Shown: positions 1 through 5,758 of the stretch, one piece after another
How the letters are laid out: every line of letters starts with the position of its first letter
Numbering within the stretch: position 1 is the first letter of the stretch
Assembly (NCBI GenBank): GCA_019241805.1
Contig: JAFAWL010000157.1
Coordinates: 1 to 9,270, forward strand
DNA: 9,270 bases
Direction: 5' to 3'
From: Actinomycetota bacterium
GTDB lineage: Bacteria > Actinomycetota > Actinomycetes > Mycobacteriales > Jatrophihabitantaceae
The notes under the pieces: generated by a model
Databases searched by the model: none
What the model was told of the DNA's origin: nothing
Seen by the model: only the letters and a program-made list of their open reading frames with translations
Position numbers and translations under genes: made by a program

Positions 1-351
1 GTTCGCGACCTCGAGCAACAACGTCGACTTGCCGATTCCCGGTTCGCCGGCCAGCAGCACGACCGAGCCGGGCACCAGGCCGCCGCCGAGCACGCGATCG
101 AGTTCGCTGACCCCGGTCGGGCGCGCCTCTGCCAGCGTCGGGTCGAGCTCGGCGATCCGGCGCGCCGGTGCGGTGACCGGCCCGGGGGTCAGCGCGATGG
201 GCGTGGCGCTCACTCCGGCTTCGGCGACGGTGCCCCAGGCCTGGCATTCGGGGCAGCGACCGACCCAGCGAGGCGAACTGGCGCCGCACTCGGTGCAGCG
301 GAAGGTAGGTGCGGCGCGGCGAGCGGATTTGATGGCGGTGGGCTTGCTCAC
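1..351 (-). CDS. radA: DNA repair protein RadA, N-terminal part (runs off the window edge)
   Basis: RadA is a RecA-like ATPase that processes recombination intermediates during DNA repair. The 117 residues visible here contain an N-terminal zinc finger, C19-x2-C22 and C33-x2-C36, with the family's WVGRCPEC stretch between and including them. They also contain the start of the ATPase core with Walker A GEPGIGKST at about residues 102-110, with Lys108. The family is usually about 450-480 residues, so roughly three quarters of the gene lies before position 1. I chose the GTG at 351 because it puts the zinc finger about 18 residues from the start, as is usual. No Shine-Dalgarno sequence is visible. 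TAGTGT lies 7 nt upstream, which suggests a leaderless start. A second in-frame GTG at 381 is possible, and a TAG at 388-390 limits any further extension. It follows the lipoprotein gene by 79 bp on the same strand, the lpqE-radA order known from Mycobacterium. Confidence 0.95.
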   Translation of the reverse strand, partial: MSKPTAIKSARRAAPTFRCTECGASSPRWVGRCPECQAWGTVAEAGVSATPIALTPGPVTAPARRIAELDPTLAEARPTGVSELDRVLGGGLVPGSVVLLAGEPGIGKSTLLLEVAN

Positions 352-358
352 GTCGGGG

Positions 359-364
359 ACACTA
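359..364 (-). promoter_or_regulatory. Candidate -10 element for leaderless radA transcription
   Basis: TAGTGT on the minus strand fits the actinobacterial TANNNT -10 consensus. It is separated from the radA GTG by 7 nt, so transcription would begin at or next to the start codon. No clear -35 hexamer is visible. Leaderless mRNAs are common in actinobacteria; the assignment here is inferred from spacing only. Confidence 0.35.
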
Positions 365-430
365 GAGCCGGCCGCCGACACAATCGGCTAGGCCACGCGG
401 ATGCGCACGGGGCGAGGACGGCCGATCGAC

Positions 431-1156
431 TCAGGACTCGGTTTCCGGATGGGTCGTGGCCAGCGTCGGGGCGCTCGGCGTGCTGGTCGAGAGCCGCACC
501 GCCAGGGTGAACGTGACCGAGCCAGCGTTCTTGAACGTCATCGTGATACTGACCGGCTGGGCCGGCGACAACTCGGACCGGAGCCCGGATAGCTGGATCA
601 CGGCGTCGTTCGAGTTGAGGCCGATGCGCACCGACTGGCCGGCCGGCAGCGGCAGGCTCGTCTGGCCGCTGGACGCAGGCGCGCCGCTGACCGGCGAGCT
701 CGCCGAGGAAGCAGACGAACCGGAGCGGGTCGTCGATGTAGCGGGGCTCGAGGAGCTGGAGACGGGCATCGGCGCCGCGGTCGCGGCCGCGCCGTTGGCG
801 AAGAAGGTCGCTGAACTCGCCGCGGACGTCGTCACCGACGTCAGCTGGTCGTCGGTCCGGCCACTGTTCACGATCACCATCGTCAACGCGGCGGCGGAGC
901 CGGCGGAGTAGGAGTTGCCGAACGGCGGTTGGATGGCCGCGTTGCGGATGTTGATCGGCCCGACGTTGGCCGAAACGCCGTCGGTGACGGGCGTCTCCTC
1001 CGCGGTGGCGGCGTGCTGGCCGGCCGCGCAGCCGGACAATCCGGCCACGAGCAGGCCGGCGGCGGCGACTACGGCGACGAGCGTGCGCACCCGCCCGCTC
1101 ATCCGACGTCGTACTCCGACGGCGGACTCAGACGGGCTGCCGTGCTCTGCGCTCAC
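431..1156 (-). CDS. lpqE: LpqE-like secreted lipoprotein with a Ser/Ala-rich insert
   Basis: A 241-residue exported lipoprotein. It has a basic n-region, a hydrophobic core (LVAVVAAAGLLVAGLSG) and a lipobox LSGC with the acylated Cys at about residue 43. The mature part has two beta-rich blocks (about 53-119 and 167-220), with phrases such as INIRNAAIQPPFG and ITMTFKNAGSVTF. These resemble mycobacterial LpqE, whose gene also sits between carD and radA. The exact function of LpqE is not something the sequence tells; I see no Met/His copper-ligand pattern in this copy. Residues about 122-165 are a low-complexity Ser/Ala/Thr/Pro stretch that I do not recall in the mycobacterial protein. I chose GTG 1156 because AGGAG lies 5 nt upstream. 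The alternative is ATG 1102, with GGAG 11 nt upstream, which would give a more ordinary short n-region (MSGRVRTLV). A GTG at 1162 overlaps the Shine-Dalgarno sequence itself and is unlikely. Confidence 0.85.
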   Translation of the reverse strand: MSAEHGSPSESAVGVRRRMSGRVRTLVAVVAAAGLLVAGLSGCAAGQHAATAEETPVTDGVSANVGPINIRNAAIQPPFGNSYSAGSAAALTMVIVNSGRTDDQLTSVTTSAASSATFFANGAAATAAPMPVSSSSSPATSTTRSGSSASSASSPVSGAPASSGQTSLPLPAGQSVRIGLNSNDAVIQLSGLRSELSPAQPVSITMTFKNAGSVTFTLAVRLSTSTPSAPTLATTHPETES

Positions 1157-1532
1157 GTCCACTCCTCGCGCGGCCCTCGTGACGACCGTTCACTGACCTA
1201 CCCAGCGCCCGGGAGTCCCGGCCGGTGGCCGACGACCCGTTCGGACAGGACGTCGTCGACAGCCTAGCGACCGCCCACGTCGCGGCTGCCGAGGGTCGCG
1301 TCATGTTGATCGACGTCGCGCTCGACTGCCGATGTAAGGGTGGCGTCACGGTCGCGGACGGTTGTGGCGAAGCTGGCAAGCGACAGCACCAATGGCCACC
1401 GCTTGTCAAGTCTCATTTCCTATCGAACATGGGGAGAATGCGGACGTTTACGTTTCTCAAAAAGGACATTTCGCGTCCTGAGGCGAGGTTGCGCGTGTTA
1501 AACTTAAGCGCAGTGGAAAGGGGCCCGAACAC
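1157..1532. promoter_or_regulatory. Divergent intergenic region between lpqE and carD
   Basis: No gene is supported in these 376 bp; short open frames here lack a plausible start or family resemblance. The part next to carD (about 1410-1510) is clearly more A+T-rich than the surroundings, as expected for a promoter. It holds the carD -10 candidate and a 5-bp inverted repeat, AGGAC (1463-1467) and GTCCT (1475-1479). On the minus strand, TAGGCT (1261-1266) and TAGGTC (1195-1200) are possible -10 elements for lpqE, but neither has a convincing -35. Confidence 0.6.
1499..1504 (+). promoter_or_regulatory. Candidate -10 element of the carD-ispD-ispF transcript
   Basis: TAAACT matches TANNNT and lies 28 nt before the carD ATG. 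Transcription would start near 1511 and give a leader of about 22 nt carrying the purine-rich ribosome site AAAGGGG at 1517-1523. The -35 region is weak (TCCTGA at 1476-1481, 17-bp spacer). The same hexamer, TAAACT, precedes cysS. Confidence 0.5.
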
Positions 1533-2024
1533 ATGACGTTCACCGTCGGTGAAACCGTTGTCTACCCGCATCACGGGGCAGCGAAGATCGAGGCGATAGA
1601 GCAGCGCACGATCAAGGGCGAGACCAAGATCTACCTCCGACTGAAGGTCGCTCAGGGCGATCTGACCGTCCTCGTCCCGGCTGACAATGCCGAGATCGTC
1701 GGCGTGCGCGATGTCGTCGGTCAAGAGGGTCTCGATCGCGTCTTTGAGGTGCTGCGCGCGCCGCACACCGAGGAGCCGACCAACTGGTCGCGCCGGTACA
1801 AGGCCAACGGCGAGAAGCTCGCCTCGGGTGATGTGAACAAGGTCGCCGAGGTCGTGCGCGACCTCTGGCGCCGGGACAAGGACCGCGGCCTGTCGGCGGG
1901 GGAGAAGCGCATGCTCGCCAAGGCACGCCAGATCCTCGTGAGTGAGCTGGCGCTGGCCGAGGGCACGAACGAGGACAAGGCCGAGATCGTGCTCGACGAG
2001 GTCTTGGCCGAGGCCGTCGCCTGA
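1533..2024 (+). CDS. carD: CarD/CdnL-family RNA polymerase-binding transcription regulator
   Basis: CarD binds the RNA polymerase beta subunit and the upstream edge of the transcription bubble, and so controls open-complex stability at many promoters, including rRNA promoters. The 163 residues match the length and sequence of the mycobacterial protein almost throughout: an N-terminal RNAP-interaction domain (about 1-55, VVYPHHGAAKIEAIE, LKVAQGDLTVLVPADNAE) and a C-terminal helical DNA-binding domain (NWSRRYKAN, EKLASGDVNKVAEVV, RGLSAGEKRMLAKARQ). Functionally important positions known from the Mycobacterium tuberculosis protein are kept at Arg25, Trp85 and Lys125, but position 47 is Leu where I recall Arg. 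Position 93 is Gly where I recall Leu. ATG 1533 follows AAAGGGG by 9 nt. The TGA overlaps the proposed CTG start of ispD, so the two are probably co-translated. Confidence 0.98.
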   Translation: MTFTVGETVVYPHHGAAKIEAIEQRTIKGETKIYLRLKVAQGDLTVLVPADNAEIVGVRDVVGQEGLDRVFEVLRAPHTEEPTNWSRRYKANGEKLASGDVNKVAEVVRDLWRRDKDRGLSAGEKRMLAKARQILVSELALAEGTNEDKAEIVLDEVLAEAVA

Positions 2025-2707
2025 CGGGTTTCATAGCTGACGCGGTTGACGGCGACGGTCGGCTGACCGTCGCCGCCGTTCTCGTCGCCGCCGGAAGCGG
2101 CAGCCGGCTCGGCGACGACGTGCCCAAGGCGTTCTGCGTGGTTCGTGGTCGCACCCTGCTCGCCCATGTCCTCGATCGATTTCGCACCCATCCCGACGTG
2201 CGTGACGTCATCGTCGTCGCCCCCGCCTCGCACCTGACCGAGGCGGCGCAGGCGGGCGTGACGGTCGTCGCCGGCGGGCAGACCCGTCAGGAATCGGTCA
2301 ATGCCGGCCTCGCCGCGCTCGCGTTGGACGTGGACGCGGTGCTTGTCCACGACGTCGCTCGGCCGTTCGTACCGGGCGAGGTCATCTCCCGGGTCGTCGC
2401 CGCCCTGCGACGGGGGGCGGTCGCCGCGATCCCCGCCGTGCCCGTCACCGACACCGTCAAGCTGGTCGACGACACCGGCTTCGTCAGTGCCACGCTCGAC
2501 CGGGCACACCTGGTCAGCGTGCAGACACCGCAAGGGTTCCGTCGGGACGTGCTCATCGCGGCGCACGCGTTGGACTCACCGGTCACCGACGACGCCGCGC
2601 TGGTCGAATACGCCGGCTACCCGGTCGAGGTCGTCGCGGGCGCGGACGAGTCGTTCAAGATCACCAGGCCGTGGGATCTGCTGGTGGCCGAAGCGGTTGT
2701 CCGATGA
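2021..2707 (+). CDS. ispD: 2-C-methyl-D-erythritol 4-phosphate cytidylyltransferase (IspD), non-canonical start
   Basis: IspD transfers CMP from CTP to MEP, the third step of the MEP isoprenoid route, in the cytosol. Numbering from CTG 2021, the nucleotide loop is AAGSGSRLGDDVPK (23-36). The other family motifs follow in order: GGQTRQESV (85-93), HDVARP (110-115), TDTVK (143-147), QTPQGF (168-173), TDDA (189-192) and FKIT (212-215). The start is odd. The frame is open from 1946, but the first ATG/GTG/TTG is GTG 2120, which would remove most of the CTP-binding loop, including the conserved Arg29. Upstream candidates are CTG 2063 (214 residues, no Shine-Dalgarno) and CTG 2021 (228 residues, the usual family length), which overlaps the carD TGA as CTGA and has GAGG 7 nt upstream. 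I favour 2021; anything before 2063 is uncertain. A sequencing frameshift near the TTG at 2046 is the other explanation. The gene ends in an ATGA overlap with ispF. Confidence 0.9.
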   Translation: MTGFIADAVDGDGRLTVAAVLVAAGSGSRLGDDVPKAFCVVRGRTLLAHVLDRFRTHPDVRDVIVVAPASHLTEAAQAGVTVVAGGQTRQESVNAGLAALALDVDAVLVHDVARPFVPGEVISRVVAALRRGAVAAIPAVPVTDTVKLVDDTGFVSATLDRAHLVSVQTPQGFRRDVLIAAHALDSPVTDDAALVEYAGYPVEVVAGADESFKITRPWDLLVAEAVVR

Positions 2708-3201
2708 CGGCGGCCGCGCTGCCCCGCGTCGGCGTGGGCGTCGACGTGCATCCGGTCGAAGCCGGCCGACCGTGCTGGTTGGCCGGACTCAGTTGGCCCG
2801 GTGTCGATGGCTGTTCGGGGCATTCGGACGGCGACGTCGTGGCCCACGCCGTCTGTGACGCGTTGCTGTCAGCGGCCGGCGCAGGCGACCTAGGCTCGGT
2901 CTTCGGTACCTCGGATCCCCGCTGGGCCGGGGCGTCGGGTGTCGCTCTGCTGGGCGAGGTCGCGGTCCGGCTGGCCGAGTGTCACTGGGCCATCGGCAAC
3001 GTGTCGGTCCAGTTGATCGGCAACGCCCCGCGCATCGGTCCGCGGCGCGCCGAGGCCGAAGGCGTACTCGCCGCCGTGATCGGCGCGCCCGTGTCGTTGT
3101 CGGCGACGACCACCGACGGGCTCGGGTTGACCGGTCGCGGCGAGGGAATCGCGGCGATCGCCACCGCGCTGGTCTATCCGGTCGGGGCGGCTCAGAGCTG
3201 A
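2704..3201 (+). CDS. ispF: 2-C-methyl-D-erythritol 2,4-cyclodiphosphate synthase (IspF)
   Basis: IspF cyclises CDP-ME 2-phosphate to ME-cyclodiphosphate with loss of CMP, the fifth step of the MEP pathway. It works as a homotrimer with a zinc ion. At 165 residues it has the normal family length. The metal-binding D-x-H is at 14-16 (GVDVHP), followed by GHSDGDVVAHAVCDALL with the conserved Asp and the third metal-ligand His. The substrate loop GTSDPRW, the strand NVSVQLIGNAP and the C-terminal signature TTTDGLGLTGRGEGIAA are all present. ATG 2704 overlaps the ispD stop as ATGA. An in-frame start at 2671 inside ispD is possible but adds nothing recognisable. Its 3' end overlaps the convergent PLP-enzyme gene by 10 bp, so no terminator fits between them. 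Confidence 0.97.
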   Translation: MTAAALPRVGVGVDVHPVEAGRPCWLAGLSWPGVDGCSGHSDGDVVAHAVCDALLSAAGAGDLGSVFGTSDPRWAGASGVALLGEVAVRLAECHWAIGNVSVQLIGNAPRIGPRRAEAEGVLAAVIGAPVSLSATTTDGLGLTGRGEGIAAIATALVYPVGAAQS

Positions 3202-4307
3202 GCAAGCGCCTGCTCGAGATCGGACCAGAGATCCTCGACGTGCTCGATACCCACCGAGAATCGCAGCAGTGTCTCGGGTGTGCCGAAGTCGGCGTCCACC
3301 TCGTGACGGGCCCGCCGCTCGATCAGTGACTCGACCCCGCCGAGGCTCGTGGCGTGCGTGATCAGACGCACCGCGTCGCAGACTCGTTCGGCGGCAGGGG
3401 CGTCTCCGGCGACCTCGAAACAGATCATCGCGCCGTAGCCGGTGAACAGCCGCGTGGCCCGCTCGTGGAACGGATCGCTCGGTCGGCCCGGATAGTGGAC
3501 GGCGCGCACACCGGGATGGGCCGCCAGTCGCTCGGCCAAATCGCCGGCGTTGGCCTGCGCACGCTCCCACCGCAGGGCCAGCGTTCGCACGCCGCGAAGG
3601 GCCAGGTAGGCCTCCAGACTGCCCGGGATCGCGCCGGTGAGCGCCCGTCGTTCCCGCAGGCACTCGGCCAGTTCGGCCGAGCGGGTGACGAGTACGCCCA
3701 TCAGCAGATCGGAATGGCCGCCGAGGTACTTGGTCACCGAGTGCAGCACCACGTCGGCCCCGAGAGCGAGCGGTCGCACACCCAACGGGGTGGTGAAGGT
3801 GCTGTCGACACAGACGTCCACGCCGGCCTCGTGCGCGGCCGGGATGAGGACGTCCAGTTCAGGAACGTCCAGCATCGGGTTGGTCATCGTCTCCAACCAG
3901 AGCAGGTCGGCGCCGCGCAGCGCGGCCAGCACGGCGCCGGTGTCGCCGATCTCGACGGACCGAAGGGTCATCCGGCCCAGTTCTTGCTGTTTGGCGAACT
4001 GCATCAGCGTGCCGGAGTAACCGGCGTTCGGCACGACGGCGATGGTGCCGCTGTGCTGCGCCTCGATGATCGCCGAGGCGCCGCCCATGCCGGACGAGAA
4101 CGCAATCGCGTGGCCGCCTTCAAGCGTGGCCAGCGCGTCCTCGAATGCGGTGACCGTTTCGGTCGGCAGCTGGCGGGAGTAGTGGTTGTCGTCAGGCGCG
4201 TGCCGATAGGGCGCGGTCAACATGATGGGAACGCTCAGCGGAGCGTGGGCGACAGGGGCCGGACGCCCGACCGAGATGACCACGGACTCAGGTCGCAGGG
4301 GGCTCAT
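3192..4307 (-). CDS. PLP-dependent cystathionine gamma-synthase/gamma-lyase family enzyme
   Basis: A 371-residue Cys/Met-metabolism PLP enzyme. The cofactor lysine is Lys193 in SVTKYLGGHSD. Other family positions visible are Tyr43 and Arg45 (YSR, phosphate contacts from the neighbouring subunit), SSGM (71-74), Tyr97 (the residue that stacks on PLP), ETMTNP with Asn143, Asp168 in VDSTF (contacts the pyridine nitrogen), SLGGVESLIE (321-330) and Arg349 in RFSVGIE (substrate carboxylate). Sequence alone does not separate synthase from lyase. The ERRARHE and LLRFSVG phrases resemble the cystathionine gamma-lyases of Frankia and Streptomyces more than mycobacterial MetB. The usual YxRxxNPT motif is altered: after YSR the sequence reads QLPTETVTAFE. 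It stands opposite to its neighbours and diverges from cysS, a plausible link of cysteine supply with cysteine charging. No Shine-Dalgarno sequence is seen before ATG 4307, but a -10-like hexamer lies 6 nt upstream. Confidence 0.93.
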   Translation of the reverse strand: MSPLRPESVVISVGRPAPVAHAPLSVPIMLTAPYRHAPDDNHYSRQLPTETVTAFEDALATLEGGHAIAFSSGMGGASAIIEAQHSGTIAVVPNAGYSGTLMQFAKQQELGRMTLRSVEIGDTGAVLAALRGADLLWLETMTNPMLDVPELDVLIPAAHEAGVDVCVDSTFTTPLGVRPLALGADVVLHSVTKYLGGHSDLLMGVLVTRSAELAECLRERRALTGAIPGSLEAYLALRGVRTLALRWERAQANAGDLAERLAAHPGVRAVHYPGRPSDPFHERATRLFTGYGAMICFEVAGDAPAAERVCDAVRLITHATSLGGVESLIERRARHEVDADFGTPETLLRFSVGIEHVEDLWSDLEQALAQL

Positions 4308-4313
4308 GGCCGA

Positions 4314-4319
4314 ACTTTA
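4314..4319 (-). promoter_or_regulatory. Candidate -10 element for leaderless transcription of the PLP-enzyme gene
   Basis: TAAAGT on the minus strand ends 6 nt before ATG 4307, the spacing expected when the first base of the start codon is the first base of the transcript. There is no Shine-Dalgarno sequence. The -35 region (about 4337-4343) is G+C-rich and not recognisable. Confidence 0.5.
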
Positions 4320-4351
4320 GTCGGGCAAGCGTGAGTAGCCGCCGGGCCTCC

Positions 4352-4357
4352 TAAACT
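4352..4357 (+). promoter_or_regulatory. Candidate -10 element for leaderless transcription of cysS
   Basis: TAAACT ends 6 nt before GTG 4364, so transcription would begin at the start codon. No purine-rich ribosome site precedes the GTG in the right place. The mirror-image arrangement on the other strand puts two leaderless-type promoters in 56 bp. No good -35 hexamer is visible. Confidence 0.5.
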
Positions 4358-4363
4358 GCAACG

Positions 4364-5758
4364 GTGGCACTTCACCTGTTCGACACCGCGTCCCGGTCGG
4401 TGCGGCCATTCGAACCCGTCGAACCCGGCAAGGCCTCGATTTACCTCTGCGGTGCGACCGTTCAGGCGCCTCCACACATCGGTCACATTCGCGGCGGCGT
4501 CAACTTCGACATCCTCAATCGCTGGCTGGCCTACAGCGGTTACGAGGTCAGCTTCGTCCGCAACGTCACCGACATCGACGACAAGATCCTGCTCAAGTCG
4601 GCGGAAGCCGGTGTCGAGTGGTGGGCCTGGGCCGCCGTCAACGAGCGGTTGTTCTCCCGGGCGTACACGACGCTCGGCTGTGCGGCGCCGACGTACGAAC
4701 CCCGGGCCACCGGACACATCACCGAGATGGTGGAGCTGATCCAGCGCCTGATCGACAAGGGATTCGCCTATGACGTCGATGGTGATGTTTACTTCGACGT
4801 GCGCGCGTTTCCCGCCTACGGCGAGCTGTCCGGCCAGAAGCCGGAGAACATGCAACCGGCCGGAGACACCGAAGGCGGTGGCCGCAAGCGCGATCCACGC
4901 GATTTCGCCTTGTGGAAGGGACACAAGCCCGGTGAGCCGGCCACGGCGGCGTGGCCTACGCCGTGGGGCCGCGGACGACCGGGGTGGCACCTCGAGTGCT
5001 CGGCGATGGCCACCCGTTACCTGGGCACGACGTTCGACATCCACGGGGGTGGCCTGGACCTGGTGTTTCCGCATCATGAGAACGAGATCGCCCAGTCCGT
5101 GGCGGCCGGTGACGGCTTTGCGCGGTACTGGATGCACAACGCGTGGCTTACGACCGGCGGTCAAAAGATGTCGAAGTCGTTGGGCAATTCCCTGTTCGTC
5201 GACGAGGTCGTCAAACGCTGGCGACCGGTCGAGCTGCGCTATTACCTCGGAGCGGCGCACTACCGGTCGCACATTGAGTTTTCCGAAGCAGCGCTCGACG
5301 AGGCCGCGGTCGCGTATCGCGGCATCGAGAACTTCCTGAATCGCAGCGCCGATGCGATCGGCCAGGTTTCGGCAGCACGCTTGCCGGCCGAGTTCGAGAT
5401 CGCTATGGACGATGACCTCGGCGTGCCCGGCGCGCTCAGCGTGCTGCACACGATGGTTCGCGAGGGCAATCGCGCGTTGGACTCCGGCACTGTGACCGAC
5501 GCGGCCGCTAACGCCGGAGCCGTGCTGAGCATGGCGCGAGTACTCGGCGTCGCTCCCGACCAGTGGCCGGCGGTTGCGCAGTCGTCATTGACCGACACGG
5601 TCGACGCGCTCGTGCAGCTGGTGTTCGAGCGACGGGAGGCCGCCCGGGCGCGTCGTGACTTCGGCGAAGCCGACGCCCTGCGCGACCGTCTCACGCAAGC
5701 CGGCATCGCTATCGAAGACACTCCGGCCGGCCCCCGCTGGTCGCTGAAGGACGGCTGA
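4364..5758 (+). CDS. cysS: Cysteinyl-tRNA synthetase
   Basis: A class I aminoacyl-tRNA synthetase that charges tRNA-Cys. The catalytic HIGH motif is at 38-41 (PPHIGH) and KMSKS at 268-272 (GGQKMSKSLGN). The active-site zinc ligands of the family are all present: Cys29 (YLCGATV), Cys212 (WHLECSAMA), and His237 and Glu241 (FPHHENE). FVRNVTDIDDKIL is a further CysRS signature. The C-terminal part (from about 330) is the helical DALR-type and anticodon-binding region. At 464 residues it is a full-length CysRS, not the shorter MshC ligase of mycothiol synthesis, which shares the core motifs. GTG 4364 is the only start that leaves the first beta strand intact and it has a leaderless-type -10 element. 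The stop overlaps the rlmB start as TGATG, so the two are co-transcribed and probably translationally coupled. Confidence 0.97.
   Translation: MALHLFDTASRSVRPFEPVEPGKASIYLCGATVQAPPHIGHIRGGVNFDILNRWLAYSGYEVSFVRNVTDIDDKILLKSAEAGVEWWAWAAVNERLFSRAYTTLGCAAPTYEPRATGHITEMVELIQRLIDKGFAYDVDGDVYFDVRAFPAYGELSGQKPENMQPAGDTEGGGRKRDPRDFALWKGHKPGEPATAAWPTPWGRGRPGWHLECSAMATRYLGTTFDIHGGGLDLVFPHHENEIAQSVAAGDGFARYWMHNAWLTTGGQKMSKSLGNSLFVDEVVKRWRPVELRYYLGAAHYRSHIEFSEAALDEAAVAYRGIENFLNRSADAIGQVSAARLPAEFEIAMDDDLGVPGALSVLHTMVREGNRALDSGTVTDAAANAGAVLSMARVLGVAPDQWPAVAQSSLTDTVDALVQLVFERREAARARRDFGEADALRDRLTQAGIAIEDTPAGPRWSLKDG

Noticed and set aside
29..391. 120-codon plus-strand open frame at the left end
   Set aside because: It is the reverse of the radA zinc finger and Walker A region.
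1463..1479. AGGAC/GTCCT inverted repeat near the carD promoter as an operator
   Set aside because: Only 5 bp per arm and no known regulator site matches, so it is listed within the intergenic region and not as a separate operator.
1225..1536. 103-codon plus-strand open frame ending inside the carD start
   Set aside because: It runs through the A+T-rich promoter region of carD, has no ribosome site or family resemblance, and would have to cover the carD promoter and leader.
3354..4334. 326-codon plus-strand open frame opposite the PLP-enzyme gene
   Set aside because: It lies antisense to a clearly conserved enzyme and has no recognisable family, signal or ribosome site. Long shadow frames are expected in DNA with this GC content.
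4304..5449. 381-codon minus-strand open frame opposite cysS
   Set aside because: The opposite strand encodes every CysRS motif, and the antisense product is Arg/Gly-rich with no domain resemblance.
4364..5758. MshC (mycothiol Cys-GlcN-Ins ligase) rather than CysRS
   Set aside because: MshC shares the HIGH, KMSKS and zinc motifs but is shorter (about 410 residues) and differs at the N-terminal motif. The length of 464, FVRNVTDIDDKI and the complete C-terminal region indicate CysRS.
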